Shown here in pieces: positions 27,277 through 37,719 of a stretch of DNA of 64,000 nucleotides. Location of the stretch: positions 749,501 through 813,500 of the forward strand of contig NZ_CP071632.1 in assembly GCF_017357385.1 (NCBI RefSeq). Reading direction: 5' to 3'. Positions within the stretch are counted from its first letter, which is position 1; each line of letters begins with the position of its first letter. Below the pieces are notes generated by a model. The model saw nothing but the letters and a program-made list of their open reading frames with translations. It searched no databases and had not been told where the DNA came from. Position numbers and translations under genes: made by a program. This stretch comes from Rhizobium sp. NZLR1 (GTDB lineage: Bacteria; Pseudomonadota; Alphaproteobacteria; Rhizobiales; Rhizobiaceae).

Positions 27277-28326
27277 TCAGGGTTTGAGCGAGGCCATGTC
27301 GATGACGAAGCGATACTTCACGTCGCTCTTCAACATGCGCTCATAGGCTTCGTTGATCTGTTGGATGGGAATGATTTCGACGTCGGAGACGATGCCATGG
27401 GCCCCGCAGAAATCGAGCATCTGCTGGGTTTCGGCCACGCCGCCGATGAACGATCCGGAGATTGCCCGGCGACCCCGCACGACCCCGTCGGCATTCACCG
27501 GTGTGCCGAGCGGCCCCATGTAGCCGATGAGCACCAGAACGCCCTCCAGCGCCAGCGTCGGCATGTAGGGGTTGACGTCATGATCGTAGGGGACTGTGTC
27601 GATGATGACGTCGAAGCGCCCGGCGACAGCCTTCATCTGCTTCGGATCGCCCGACAGCACAACATGATCGGCGCCGAGGCGGAAAGCATCCTCCTCCTTG
27701 CCGGCCGACCGCGTGAACAGCGTGACGTCGGCGCCGAGCGCCTTGGCGAGCTTCAGCGCCATGTGGCCGAGGCCGCCAAGGCCGATCACGGCGACCTTGC
27801 TATCCTTGCCGACATTCCAGCGGTGCAGCGGCGACCAGGTGGTAATGCCCGCGCACAAGAGCGGCGCCGCGCCGGCCGGATCGAGCCCGTCGGGCATCGA
27901 TAGGACGAACTTGTCGCGCACGACGACGGAATTGGAATAGCCGCCATAGGTGACGCTGCCGTCCTGCCGGTCGGCGCTATTGTAGGTGTAGGTCGAGCCT
28001 TCGACGCAATCCTGTTCCCAGCCCTTCAGGCACGGCTTGCAGTGCTGGCAGGAGTCGACCATGCAGCCGACGCCGACCAGGTCGCCAGCCTTGAAGCCGG
28101 AAACGCCGGTCCCGACCTCGCGCACGCGGCCGATGATCTCGTGACCCGGGACGATCGGATAGGTCGTGAAGCCGCCATGGTTGCGGGCAAGGTGCAGGTC
28201 CGTATGGCAGACACCGCAGAAGAGGATGTCGATGACGACGTCGTCCGGACGCGGTGCGCGCCGTTCGAACGCGAACTGTTCGAGCGGGCCGGTGGCCGAT
28301 CGAGCAGCGAAGCCCATTACTGTCAT
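27277..28326 (-). CDS. Zinc-dependent alcohol dehydrogenase (YahK/CAD type)
   Basis: A 349-residue NAD(P)-dependent medium-chain dehydrogenase. The catalytic zinc region is CGVCHTDLHL with GHEIIGRV. The structural zinc loop has four Cys (CMVDSCQHCKPCLKGWEQDC). The Rossmann motif is GLGGLGHMALKLAKALGAD. Such enzymes reduce a wide range of aldehydes with NADPH. AAGGG precedes the ATG. It is upstream of the DJ-1 gene and downstream of the YCII-like and WrbA-like genes on one strand, which suggests an aldehyde/quinone-stress operon. Confidence 0.9.
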   Translation of the reverse strand: MTVMGFAARSATGPLEQFAFERRAPRPDDVVIDILFCGVCHTDLHLARNHGGFTTYPIVPGHEIIGRVREVGTGVSGFKAGDLVGVGCMVDSCQHCKPCLKGWEQDCVEGSTYTYNSADRQDGSVTYGGYSNSVVVRDKFVLSMPDGLDPAGAAPLLCAGITTWSPLHRWNVGKDSKVAVIGLGGLGHMALKLAKALGADVTLFTRSAGKEEDAFRLGADHVVLSGDPKQMKAVAGRFDVIIDTVPYDHDVNPYMPTLALEGVLVLIGYMGPLGTPVNADGVVRGRRAISGSFIGGVAETQQMLDFCGAHGIVSDVEIIPIQQINEAYERMLKSDVKYRFVIDMASLKP

Positions 28327-28443
28327 GGTTGGTACCCTTATTCTCGCGCCTGGCGCCTTTGATTTGGCCTGCTGGACCCGACCGCGCCTCTCAAGCGCAG
28401 CCGGGAGCCGGTTTGGCGAACCCCAGCCTCAGGCGTTTTAGCC

Positions 28444-28743
28444 TCAAGCGTTTCCAGGGGCGAACAGCGTTTCCCAATTCAGGAAGGGACCGAGCGGGAT
28501 AACGTCCCAGTCAATGAGCCCGGCCTTGGCGAGGGGAAATTCGGCGAGCGCCTGCTTGGCCGCCTCGATAGACTCGGCCTCGGCAATGATGGCGACGCCA
28601 GGGCGATCCTGTCGGAAATAGATGTCCCGGATGATGCCGCCCTTGTACATCTGCCAGGCGTGGCGGGCTTCATCCTGCATATGCGGCTGGTACTGTTCGA
28701 TCGTGGCGCCGGGCTGCGGGACGTCGAGGCAAAGCAGTTTCAT
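28444..28743 (-). CDS. YCII/dimeric alpha-beta barrel family protein
   Basis: A 99-residue protein with the size and alternating pattern of YCII-like or muconolactone-isomerase-like ferredoxin-fold proteins, including DRPGVAIIAEAESIEAAKQA. It has no signal peptide. The ATG at 28743 is preferred: AAGGAG lies seven bases upstream, whereas the ATG two codons earlier is one base from it. It lies 35 bases downstream of the WrbA-like gene. The catalytic role is unknown. Confidence 0.65.
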   Translation of the reverse strand: MKLLCLDVPQPGATIEQYQPHMQDEARHAWQMYKGGIIRDIYFRQDRPGVAIIAEAESIEAAKQALAEFPLAKAGLIDWDVIPLGPFLNWETLFAPGNA

Positions 28744-28778
28744 GATCATACTCCTTGGTGGGGATTGTAGGGCTGAGT

Positions 28779-29348
28779 TTATGCGAGCTGAAACCGGCCT
28801 GTGGTCTCCGCCACGCGACGGCCCAGGTAAGTGGCCGTCTTGAGGTCGCTCTGGATAGGCGTGACCTCGGCTGCCTGATCGTTGTTCGACTGGGTCATGA
28901 CGCCGAGCCAGCTTCCATGACGGTTGAGATCGTCCACGCTGCCGGTGCTGCTGGCGTTACCAGGCATAATGTCGAGACCAACCCAGATCATCCCGTGCTG
29001 GGCCGCAAACAGCGCCATTGAGACGAGTGAGTTGAGCTTGTCACCGTGCTGCGCGCCCGAATTGGTGAAGCCGGCAGCGATCTTGTTGCGCCACTTCTGT
29101 TCAAACCACGCCGTTTTCGTGGAATCCTCGCAGAACTGCTTGAACCTTGCGCTGATCATGCCGCTGTAGGTCGGCGACCCGAAGATGATCGCGTCGCTCT
29201 TTTCCAGCGCCGTCCAATCTACCGGACCTTCGGCGACGGCGACGATGTTCACTTCCGCCCCCTGGACTTCCCAAACGCCTTCAGCGACGGCTTCCGCTAC
29301 ACGCGCGGTATGGCCATAACCGCTGTCATATACGATCGATATTAGCAT
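28779..29348 (-). CDS. Flavodoxin-fold NAD(P)H:quinone oxidoreductase (WrbA-like)
   Basis: A 189-residue FMN-binding protein. The phosphate loop is DSGYGHTARVAEAVAEGV (residues 7-24), and GSPTYSGMISARFKQFCED contacts the flavin as in WrbA. Such enzymes reduce quinones by two electrons, avoiding semiquinones. The ATG at 29348 is preceded by AAGGG. It is first in a minus-strand group with YCII-like, alcohol dehydrogenase and DJ-1 genes, divergent from a LysR regulator that probably controls the group. Confidence 0.8.
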   Translation of the reverse strand: MLISIVYDSGYGHTARVAEAVAEGVWEVQGAEVNIVAVAEGPVDWTALEKSDAIIFGSPTYSGMISARFKQFCEDSTKTAWFEQKWRNKIAAGFTNSGAQHGDKLNSLVSMALFAAQHGMIWVGLDIMPGNASSTGSVDDLNRHGSWLGVMTQSNNDQAAEVTPIQSDLKTATYLGRRVAETTGRFQLA

Positions 29349-29468
29349 TCTCACGCCCTTCCATTTGACCGAGATTCGCGCACGACGGGAGGATGATGCT
29401 GATCCAAAGTCAGCGATGACCACTTGGATTGGGATCGTCTCGAAAATATCGTTTGCTTCGCAGCGGTT

Positions 29469-29536
29469 GTATCGTAGAATACCTAAGGCCATTAGAAATA
29501 AGTTTTCTCTTCTTTGGTTCCTGTGATTCTACAATC
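29469..29536. promoter_or_regulatory. Putative LysR-type sites in the divergent intergenic region
   Basis: GTAT-N6-ATAC (29469-29482) and GATT-N4-AATC (29525-29536) are short dyads. GTAGAAT (29474-29480) recurs inverted as ATTCTAC (29526-29532). They lie between the WrbA-like gene and the LysR gene, where an LTTR would bind. Confidence 0.35.
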
Positions 29537-29569
29537 AATGGATTTGCTATTCTGGAGGCCCTGCCCGGC

Positions 29570-30505
29570 ATGCGTGACAGATTCGATGGTGTGCAGATCT
29601 TCGTTGAGGCGGTCGAAGCGGGTGGCTTTGCAAAAGCGGCTGACCGGCTGAAGCTGACACGCTCCGCCGTCGGCAAGGCTATTGCGCGCCTGGAAGAGCG
29701 CCTTTCAGTTCGGCTGTTTCACAGGACGACCCGCACACAAAGCCTGACGGAGGATGGCCAGCAATATTACGAGCGTTGCATTCGTGCCATCGACGAACTG
29801 CGCGCCGGCGAGTCTCTCCTGGAATCTGGCCGGCGCGAGGTCGCCGGCAGGCTGCGCGTCTCGCTTCCGGTTCTATTCGGCCGCTACTGCGCGGCGCCGA
29901 TTTTACGCAGCTATGCTCGCCAGTACCCGAAGCTTGAACTTGAACTCAGCTTCAACGACCGTCAGATCGATCTGATCGCCGACGGCTTCGATCTTGCCGT
30001 GCGCAACGGTTCCCTTGGCAACGGAACCTCGCTGCACGCCCGACGGCTGGTCAGCCAGCGCAAGGTGCTGTGCGCCTCACCTGCTTATCTCATTGCACGC
30101 GGGGAACCTCGCTCCGTTGCAGATCTCGCCGAGCATGACCTGCTTGTTTACTGGCGGGGCGATCATGGCCTCGCATGGCAACTGCCCGACACGAGCGGGG
30201 CTCTCATCGATATCTCCGTTACATCCCGGCTGCGTTTCGACGACCTTGAAGTCATCGCGGATGCCGCGATCGATGGAATGGGGCTTGCCTGGCTTCCCCA
30301 CTGGTTGGTGCGGGATCGGATGCGAGCAGGGGATCTCATCGAACTGTGGGGAGACCGCCCGAGCGCCACGATGGAATGCTATGCGGTCTGGCCGAGCACC
30401 CAGTATCTGCCGCTGCGGTCACGCCTGGCGATCGATGCACTTGCTGTAGAATTGCCAAAGCGATTCGGTCCCGATACGCCGGACTTGCACAACGCACGGC
30501 CTTAG
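29570..30505 (+). CDS. LysR-family transcriptional regulator
   Basis: A 311-residue LTTR. The N-terminal winged helix-turn-helix reads FVEAVEAGGFAKAADRLKLT (about residues 11-30), then VGKAIARLEERLSVRLFHRT, and a substrate-binding domain follows. The ATG at 29570 fits this domain and follows GGAGG at 29554-29558. It is divergent from the WrbA-like to DJ-1 operon and probably regulates it in response to a quinone, aldehyde or aromatic effector, which is inference from context. Confidence 0.88.
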   Translation: MRDRFDGVQIFVEAVEAGGFAKAADRLKLTRSAVGKAIARLEERLSVRLFHRTTRTQSLTEDGQQYYERCIRAIDELRAGESLLESGRREVAGRLRVSLPVLFGRYCAAPILRSYARQYPKLELELSFNDRQIDLIADGFDLAVRNGSLGNGTSLHARRLVSQRKVLCASPAYLIARGEPRSVADLAEHDLLVYWRGDHGLAWQLPDTSGALIDISVTSRLRFDDLEVIADAAIDGMGLAWLPHWLVRDRMRAGDLIELWGDRPSATMECYAVWPSTQYLPLRSRLAIDALAVELPKRFGPDTPDLHNARP

Positions 30506-30997
30506 ATCGCTTGCTGTGAAGCTAAGACCATCAGCCGCCTGCGAAAATGATCCGTCTTGAGCGCCCGACTCTCTCCGCCTTGTTCGTGGCACCTCGCCCT
30601 GACGCCCTCTATTGAACATGACGCGGTTGGGAACCATCCTCTCTGAGGCTCAAACGACGCTGATTAGAAGCCCAGTTGGCCCACGCAGCGCGGAGCGGTT
30701 ACTGCGCCGTCACCTGGTTGGGAAATACTGCCTCCTTCACGCCCTCTGCGGTCTCGTCTAGATATCTCGAACGGCAGTTAGCCGAAGAGGAATGGTCATG
30801 GCGACAACTAGCAACGTGAGTTTTCATGATCGGAATGAACCGGCCGGCAAGCGACCGCCGCTTCGACCATGACCCGGCTCAGATCTGCCAATGCGGCGTC
30901 TTGAAAAGCAGACAACACGGTTGGTCATCGTGCCGATCCCTTTGCCTGTTGATGCCTTCCTGCCAACGCTTTTAACAATATGACAAGGAGCACTCAG
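30506..30997. other. Long intergenic region without recognisable genes
   Basis: These 492 bases contain no frame that looks coding by length, codon bias or ribosome site. It has lower coding-like bias than its flanks and may hold a promoter for the downstream oxidoreductase and decayed sequence. I see no repeat or terminator that stands out. Confidence 0.5.
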
Positions 30998-31900
30998 ATG
31001 AGGGCTGTACGTTTTCATGAATATGGTGGCCCGGACGTTTTGACGGTCGATGAGGTCGAAATACCCGAACCGGGGGCAGGTCAAGTGCGCATCGCCGTCA
31101 AGGCCGCGGGCGTCAATGCCATCGATTGGAAGCTCCGGGCAGGCTACATGCACGAGCACATGCCGCTCACGCTCCCCGCCGGGACCGGTTTGGAAGCGTC
31201 AGGCGTGGTCGATGCCATCGGTGAGGGCGTGACCGGCGTGTCGGTCGGCGATGCCGTGTTCGGCAAGGGCCATGACACGATGGCCGATTTCGCGATCCTG
31301 CACGAATGGACGCGCAAGCCGGATGGCCTCTCGTTCGAGGAGGCGGCAGGGTTCCCGATTTCAGTCGAGACGGCGTCGCGGATCATCGACGAGGTCGGCG
31401 TAAAGCCCGGTGAGACGCTGCTGGTCAGCGGCGCCGCAGGAGGGGTTGGATCTGCGGCGATCCAGTTGGCCGCCAGCGCCGGCATCCCCACGATCGGCAC
31501 GGCGAGCGGGCCGAAGCATGGTTATCTACGTTCGTTGGGCGCTGTGCCGACGACCTATGGTCCCGGCCTGCGCGAACGGGTGGCTGCGCTTGCACCTGAT
31601 GGCGTGCAGGGTGCGCTCGACATCGTGGCCTCCGGTGCCATTCCGGACCTGGTGGCGATCACCGGTGACCCTTCCAAGGTCATATCGATCGCCGACTTCG
31701 CGGCCGCGGAACATGGCGTCAGAAACTCGTTCGATCCAAGGGACGCGGTGCCCGCCCTGGAACGTGCCGTAGCACTGTTTGAGGCGGGACACTTCCGCTT
31801 GCCGGTTGAACGGACATTTCCGCTCGACCAAGTCGGCGCCGCGCAGGAACTAAGCGCCAAGGGGCACGTCACGGGACGCCTTATCATCACGGTCGCTTGA
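30998..31900 (+). CDS. Quinone oxidoreductase-like NADP-dependent protein (zeta-crystallin type)
   Basis: A 300-residue medium-chain reductase without zinc-binding Cys. VRFHEYGGPDVLTVDEVEIP at the N-terminus and the nucleotide-binding motif VSGAAGGVGSAAIQLAASAG (about residues 144-163) identify the quinone oxidoreductase group. ATG 30998 is chosen because AAGGAG (30984-30989) lies eight bases upstream; the ATG at 30980 precedes that site. It is monocistronic and convergent with the HxlR regulator. Confidence 0.87.
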   Translation: MRAVRFHEYGGPDVLTVDEVEIPEPGAGQVRIAVKAAGVNAIDWKLRAGYMHEHMPLTLPAGTGLEASGVVDAIGEGVTGVSVGDAVFGKGHDTMADFAILHEWTRKPDGLSFEEAAGFPISVETASRIIDEVGVKPGETLLVSGAAGGVGSAAIQLAASAGIPTIGTASGPKHGYLRSLGAVPTTYGPGLRERVAALAPDGVQGALDIVASGAIPDLVAITGDPSKVISIADFAAAEHGVRNSFDPRDAVPALERAVALFEAGHFRLPVERTFPLDQVGAAQELSAKGHVTGRLIITVA

Positions 31901-32002
31901 CTGTAATCGCGAGGCGCTCTGCGCCTCGCTTTACGATCTTTGGCTGGGACGACTATCCTGCGTTCATGCTGGCAAATTGACGCTCTTGCCACACAATCGC
32001 TA

Positions 32003-32425
32003 TTAGGGCGACGTGTCGTATCGATCTCGCGCCATACCGATCACTTCCTGGCTCCGCTCCACCCAGCGCACCAGCATCGTGAGCGGTTCGAAGATGGTGC
32101 GGCCGAGCTCCGTGAGCTCATACTCAACACTCGGGGGATTGGTTGGGAAGACTGTGCGCAGAACCAGCCCATCCCGCTCGAGCGTCCGCAGGGTCTGCGA
32201 CAACATCCGCTTCGAGATATCGGGAACTGCGCGGTTCACGTCGCTGAATCGGCGGGCACGTTCGGCCAGTGCAATCAGCACCAGCATCGTCCATTTGTCT
32301 CCCACGCGATCAAGAATATCCCTGACCGCGCAGGTGGGTGGCTCGTGGGTCGTTCCAGAACGCTCCGCAAACATCCGCGCGAGTTGCAGATGATGCGGAG
32401 TAAGCGCCGTGTCAGCGTGTGCCAT
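32003..32425 (-). CDS. HxlR-family transcriptional regulator
   Basis: A 140-residue winged-helix regulator. The family pattern [20 protein letters not shown] (about residues 33-52), followed by [20 protein letters not shown] and the DGLVLRTV wing, is clear. HxlR proteins often sense aldehydes, quinones or redox state through the conserved N-terminal Cys. The ATG at 32425 follows a GAAGAGAAA site; longer starts upstream are not supported. It may control the neighbouring oxidoreductase and aldo/keto reductase genes. Confidence 0.87.
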   Translation of the reverse strand: MAHADTALTPHHLQLARMFAERSGTTHEPPTCAVRDILDRVGDKWTMLVLIALAERARRFSDVNRAVPDISKRMLSQTLRTLERDGLVLRTVFPTNPPSVEYELTELGRTIFEPLTMLVRWVERSQEVIGMARDRYDTSP

Positions 32426-32511
32426 GTCACTTTCTCTTCGTCGGCCTGTTGGCGATACATGTAGCAAACCTGCAAAGCCTATAACAGAAACCGACAAGCG
32501 TGGCACGTGGA

Positions 32512-33519
<1,008 letters not shown>

Positions 33520-33586
33520 TCAAGTTCAATGGAGTGCGGATGCAAGTCGGTCCGCGGCGGGACTTCATGCTGGGCCTCCTCTCGGT

Positions 33587-34306
33587 CTACTTGTCCCGAC
33601 TTGCAAACACGTCTTTGACGACGGGCATCGCCGAGAAAACGCAGGGCCAGCCGGTATAAAAGGCAAGATGCGTCAAGGTTTCCGATGCCTGCGCCCTGGT
33701 CAGCCCGTTATCCATCGCGCGATTGAGATGGTAGGTGATTTGCGCCACCTGACCGGATGCTACCAGCGCGCTTACTGTGACGAGGCTTCGGTCGCGCGGT
33801 GCGAGCCCAGGGCGAAGCCAGAGATCCCTGAACAGAAGTTCGCCGGTGAAGTCCACCACGCCTTGGGATACGTCGCCGAAATTGGTTTGGACGGCCTCGG
33901 CGCGTTTTGCTTCCGACGCTTGGTCGAGGGGAAGGAGGGCAACAGGCTCCCGTGGCAACTGGCCTTCTCCGATGCCGCGCTCGGCGAAGATGCCCTTCAT
34001 GATTTCCACGGCGAAGAATGCGTTCGACCATCCACTGTAGAACGCGAGATGCGTTATGATCTCTGAGATCTCGGTCGGTGTGATGCCGTTGTCCAAAGCC
34101 AGGTTGAAGTAATGGGTCATGCCGATCGTCTGGGCGCGCGCAATCAATGCCGAGACCGTTACTAGGCTGCGGTCTCTCGAAGACAGGTCCGGGCGTTTCC
34201 AGAGGTCGCCGACGATGGCATTCCGGGTATAGTTCGCCAAGGCTGGTGAAACGGCGCGGACGTCGTCGTCGGTCAGTGCGCTGCGAATAGGCGTTGAGGG
34301 TGACAT
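33587..34306 (-). CDS. Tandem carboxymuconolactone decarboxylase-domain protein
   Basis: A 239-residue protein with two CMD repeats. Repeat 1 has RPDLSSRDRSLVTVSALIA and HYFNLALDNGITPTEISEII. Repeat 2 has RPGLAPRDRSLVTVSALVA and HLNRAMDNGLTRAQASETL. Both lack the CxxC of AhpD peroxidases, so a decarboxylase or hydrolase-like role on lactones is more likely than peroxide reduction. Many such proteins are about 250 residues. A GGAAG site precedes the ATG. It is divergent from nothing close by; the DUF2255 gene lies upstream on the same strand. Confidence 0.85.
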   Translation of the reverse strand: MSPSTPIRSALTDDDVRAVSPALANYTRNAIVGDLWKRPDLSSRDRSLVTVSALIARAQTIGMTHYFNLALDNGITPTEISEIITHLAFYSGWSNAFFAVEIMKGIFAERGIGEGQLPREPVALLPLDQASEAKRAEAVQTNFGDVSQGVVDFTGELLFRDLWLRPGLAPRDRSLVTVSALVASGQVAQITYHLNRAMDNGLTRAQASETLTHLAFYTGWPCVFSAMPVVKDVFASRDK

Positions 34307-34410
34307 TGTTCTTCCGATCGATGTTTTAAGATGGGTTCATGGCCAGGACTTGCGTCTCTCTTTCACTGATTGACGACCGTCGCTGTCGAAAATCGCCGGC
34401 GAGATCAGCC

Positions 34411-34785
34411 CTACTGTTCGAGCGGCGTGATCCGGATAGTGGCTGATCTGGCACGTTCGCCAATCATGGCGCCGAGATACGAGCTCGTCGCGTATTTGCT
34501 CCGGTACGCATCATCGATCGCCGCGTTGATCGCACCCTCGACGGGCGCGAATGCCACGTTTCTGGTCATTCCGGCGGCAATGATACGTCCGGCCCTCCGC
34601 TTGACCGCGGCCTGATGCCATCGCGACCGCTGGCCATGATAGGCGCGCACGTAGAGCTCTCCTTCTACTACGACGGACCAGATCCAGGTTGGAGTGCCAT
34701 AGGTAGCGCCATCCTCGCGGAAGGGAGAGATGTGCAGGTCGTCGCTGTCCGCGATCTGCGCAAGTTCGGGTTCTGACCAAGCCAT
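34411..34785 (-). CDS. DUF2255 family protein
   Basis: A 124-residue cytoplasmic protein matching the DUF2255 pattern: DDLHISPFREDGATYGTPTW (residues 15-34) followed by VVVEGELYVRAYHGQRSRWH and the C-terminal TIRITPLEQ. These proteins resemble nitroreductase-related or split-barrel flavin-binding domains; the role is unknown. GAGGCGGACCG precedes the ATG. It is divergent from a LysR gene and upstream of the CMD gene on the same strand, so the LysR protein probably regulates both. Confidence 0.75.
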   Translation of the reverse strand: MAWSEPELAQIADSDDLHISPFREDGATYGTPTWIWSVVVEGELYVRAYHGQRSRWHQAAVKRRAGRIIAAGMTRNVAFAPVEGAINAAIDDAYRSKYATSSYLGAMIGERARSATIRITPLEQ

Positions 34786-34871
34786 CGGTCCGCCTCTGCC
34801 TATGCGGCTGCATCCATGCGGCCATCGAAAGGCATTATAGTATCTGCCATTTCTTTCGATTAGACGCTAAA

Positions 34872-34887
34872 ATAAGATTGAACTTAT
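34872..34887. promoter_or_regulatory. Putative LysR-type binding dyad
   Basis: ATAAG-ATTGAA-CTTAT, a T-N11-A-like dyad, lies 16 bases upstream of the LysR start codon and 86 bases from the divergent DUF2255 start. The position suits autoregulation and control of the divergent gene. Confidence 0.35.
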
Positions 34888-34902
34888 CTCGGAGATCAAT
34901 AA

Positions 34903-35796
34903 ATGCGTCGCGAAGAACTGGGCGACCTGATGGCCTTCCTCGCTGTTGCCGAAGAGAAGAGCTTCACCAGAGCGGCGGCCCGGCTCGGGACGTCTCAGTC
35001 TTCGCTCAGCCTCATCATCAAGCGCCTTGAGGAGCGGTTGGGGGTCAGGCTATTGACCCGCACGACAAGAAGTCTTGCACCAACCGATGCGGGCGAACAG
35101 CTGCTGTCGACCCTGGCCCCGGCGTTAGGTACGATCGAAGCCCGATTGGCTGCGCTCAGTGAGTTTCGGGACAAGCCGGCGGGGAGTTTCCGAATCACCG
35201 CGGGTCAGCACGCGATCGACACCATCCTATGGCCGAAGCTTTCGGCGTTTCTTCGTCACTATCCCGACATCAAGGTCGAACTGGTCGCAGAGTCGGCGCT
35301 GACGGACATCGTCGCCGAGCGGTTCGACGCCGGTGTCCGGCTCGGCGACCAGGTTGAGAAGGACATGATCGCCGTCCGCATCGGCCCGCTGGCACGCATG
35401 ATCGTGGTGGCTGCGCCCTCCTGCTTCAAAGATCAGCCGCCGCCGAGTTCGCCGCAGGACTTGACGGCACACCGCTGCATCAACATACGCCTGCCGAGTT
35501 ACGGCGGATTCTACCCGTGGGAGTTCGAACGCGACGGCCATGAGGTGCGGGTCCGGGTGGATGGACAGGTCGCCTTCAATGGCGTTCCACAGATCGTGAA
35601 AGCCGCTCTTGACGGATATGGCCTCACCTACGTCCACGAGGATGTCGTCCGAGAGGACCTTGAGAATGGCCGGCTCGTGCAGGTGCTGGACGACTGGTCG
35701 CCGCCGTTTCCCGGGTATCACTTGTACTATCCTTCACGCCGGCATTCCTCTCCAGCATTTACCTTGCTGGTGGAGGCGTTGCGGCATCACGACTAG
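34903..35796 (+). CDS. LysR-family transcriptional regulator
   Basis: A 297-residue LTTR. The N-terminal helix-turn-helix is FLAVAEEKSFTRAAARLGTS (residues 9-28), with SLSLIIKRLEERLGVRLLTR. The C-terminal domain is the usual effector-binding fold. GGAG at 34891-34894 precedes the ATG. It is divergent from the DUF2255 and CMD genes and probably controls them. The stop is 23 bases from the convergent edd stop. Confidence 0.9.
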   Translation: MRREELGDLMAFLAVAEEKSFTRAAARLGTSQSSLSLIIKRLEERLGVRLLTRTTRSLAPTDAGEQLLSTLAPALGTIEARLAALSEFRDKPAGSFRITAGQHAIDTILWPKLSAFLRHYPDIKVELVAESALTDIVAERFDAGVRLGDQVEKDMIAVRIGPLARMIVVAAPSCFKDQPPPSSPQDLTAHRCINIRLPSYGGFYPWEFERDGHEVRVRVDGQVAFNGVPQIVKAALDGYGLTYVHEDVVREDLENGRLVQVLDDWSPPFPGYHLYYPSRRHSSPAFTLLVEALRHHD

Positions 35797-35818
35797 GTAT
35801 CCCGCCAAATAGCTGTAG

Positions 35819-37642
35819 CTAGTGGTGGAAGAGCACGCTGGCGCCCTGATCCGAAGGTCCGACGGCGCGACGGAACGGCGCGAAGAGTTCGCGGCCCATG
35901 CCGAATTCATTGTCGGAGAGATCGACGGTCACCGGCTCGCGCTCGGCCATATCGGCTGCATCGACGAGCAGCTCGAGCGTGCCCTTGATCGCGTCCAGGC
36001 GGATGATGTCGCCGTCGCGGATGCGGGCGATCGGGCCGCCGTCGACCGCCTCGGGCGTCACGTGGATCGCGGCCGGCACCTTGCCTGAGGCGCCGGACAT
36101 GCGCCCGTCGGTCAACAGCGCCACGCGGAAGCCGCGGTCCTGCAGCACGCCGAGCGGCGGCGTCAGCTTATGCAGTTCCGGCATGCCGTTCGCCTTCGGC
36201 CCCTGGAAGCGCACGACGGCGATGAAATCGCGGTTGAGCTTGCCTTCCTTGAAAGCGTCCTGCAGCTCCTGCTGGCTGTGGAAGATGATCGCCGGCGCCT
36301 CGATGATGTGGCGTTCCGGTTTGACGGCGGAGATCTTGATCACCGCCTTGCCGAGATTGCCGCGCAGCATCTTCAGCCCGCCATTCGCCTGGAACGGCGT
36401 TTCGATGCTGGAGAGAACCTTGGGATCGACGCTCTTCTCAGGCGACGGTTCGCGCCGGACGGCGCCGTTTTCACCGAGCCGGGCGTCGACCGTATAGGCT
36501 TGGAGACCCTGGCCGAAGACGGTGCGCACGTCGTCATGCACCAGTCCGTGCTTCAGGAGTTGCTTGATGAGGAAGCCCATGCCGCCGGCCGCCTGGAAAT
36601 GGTTCACGTCAGCAAGTCCGTTCGGGTAGACGCGGGCCAGCAGCGGGACGATTTCCGAAAGCTCGGCAATATCCTGCCAGGTCAGCTGGATGCCGGCCGC
36701 CCGCGCCATGGCGACGAGGTGCAGCGTGTGATTGGTAGAGCCGCCGGTGGCATGCAGGCCGACGACGCCGTTGACGACCGAGCGCTCATCGATCATCTCG
36801 CCCGCCGGCGTGAATTCGTTGCCGAGCGCGGTGATCGCCAGCGCCCGCTTGGCCGCCTCGCGCGTCAGCGCTTCGCGCAGCGGCGTGCCCGGATTGATGA
36901 AGGAGGAGCCGGGCATGTGGAAGCCCATGATCTCCATCAGCATCTGATTGGAATTGGCGGTGCCATAGAAGGTGCAGGTGCCGGGGCCGTGATAGGACTT
37001 CGATTCGGCTTCCAGCAGCTCGGCGCGACCGACCTTGCCCTCGGCGAAGAGCTGGCGCACGCGCGACTTCTCGTCGTTCGGCAGGCCTGTCGTCATCGGA
37101 CCGGCGGGAACGAAGATCGACGGCAGGTGTCCGAAGGACAGGGCCGCAATCACGAGGCCCGGCACGATCTTGTCGCAGACGCCGAGGAAGAGGGCGGCGT
37201 CGAACATGTTGTGCGACAGGCCGATGCCCGCCGACATGGCGATCAGATCGCGCGAGAACAGCGAAAGCTCCATGCCCGGCTGTCCCTGGGTGACGCCGTC
37301 GCACATCGCCGGCACGCCGCCTGCCACCTGCGCCACGCCGCCGGCCTGGGCGGCCGCCTCGCGGATGATCGCCGGATAGGTCTCGAACGGCTGGTGAGCC
37401 GAGAGCATGTCGTTATAGGCGGTGATGATGCCGAGATTGGGGATGCGATCACCGGCGAGCGCATCCTTGTCGGCGGGGGAACAGACCGCAAAGCCATGGG
37501 CAAGGTTGGCGCAGCCCAGCACCGAACGCGCGACACCCTTGGAGGCGGCGGCGCGCAGGCGTTCCAGGTAGCGCTCGCGGGTTGGTTTCGAGCGTTCGAC
37601 AATGCGATCGGTGATCGCAGAAATGCGTGCGTGGGCGGACAT
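35819..37642 (-). CDS. edd: 6-Phosphogluconate dehydratase, Edd
   Basis: A 607-residue [4Fe-4S] dehydratase that converts 6-phosphogluconate to 2-keto-3-deoxy-6-phosphogluconate. IlvD/Edd family features are [20 protein letters not shown] (about residues 73-92), the cluster Cys region [16 protein letters not shown] and [20 protein letters not shown]. Length matches Edd (about 607). It is last in zwf-pgl-edd, the rhizobial route for hexose breakdown in place of Embden-Meyerhof. The KDPG aldolase gene is not in this window. Confidence 0.95.
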   Translation of the reverse strand: MSAHARISAITDRIVERSKPTRERYLERLRAAASKGVARSVLGCANLAHGFAVCSPADKDALAGDRIPNLGIITAYNDMLSAHQPFETYPAIIREAAAQAGGVAQVAGGVPAMCDGVTQGQPGMELSLFSRDLIAMSAGIGLSHNMFDAALFLGVCDKIVPGLVIAALSFGHLPSIFVPAGPMTTGLPNDEKSRVRQLFAEGKVGRAELLEAESKSYHGPGTCTFYGTANSNQMLMEIMGFHMPGSSFINPGTPLREALTREAAKRALAITALGNEFTPAGEMIDERSVVNGVVGLHATGGSTNHTLHLVAMARAAGIQLTWQDIAELSEIVPLLARVYPNGLADVNHFQAAGGMGFLIKQLLKHGLVHDDVRTVFGQGLQAYTVDARLGENGAVRREPSPEKSVDPKVLSSIETPFQANGGLKMLRGNLGKAVIKISAVKPERHIIEAPAIIFHSQQELQDAFKEGKLNRDFIAVVRFQGPKANGMPELHKLTPPLGVLQDRGFRVALLTDGRMSGASGKVPAAIHVTPEAVDGGPIARIRDGDIIRLDAIKGTLELLVDAADMAEREPVTVDLSDNEFGMGRELFAPFRRAVGPSDQGASVLFHH

Positions 37643-37719
37643 GGAAGATCCCTGCCTTGTTCGTTGTCTTATCTGTTTCGGCGGCTCTGGCCTGAATGTC
37701 GATCCGGATTGACGGCCGA

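Noticed and set aside
30506..30997. A pseudogene between the LysR gene and the quinone oxidoreductase
   Set aside because: Frames in all directions are short and none resembles a known domain, so a decayed gene cannot be supported.
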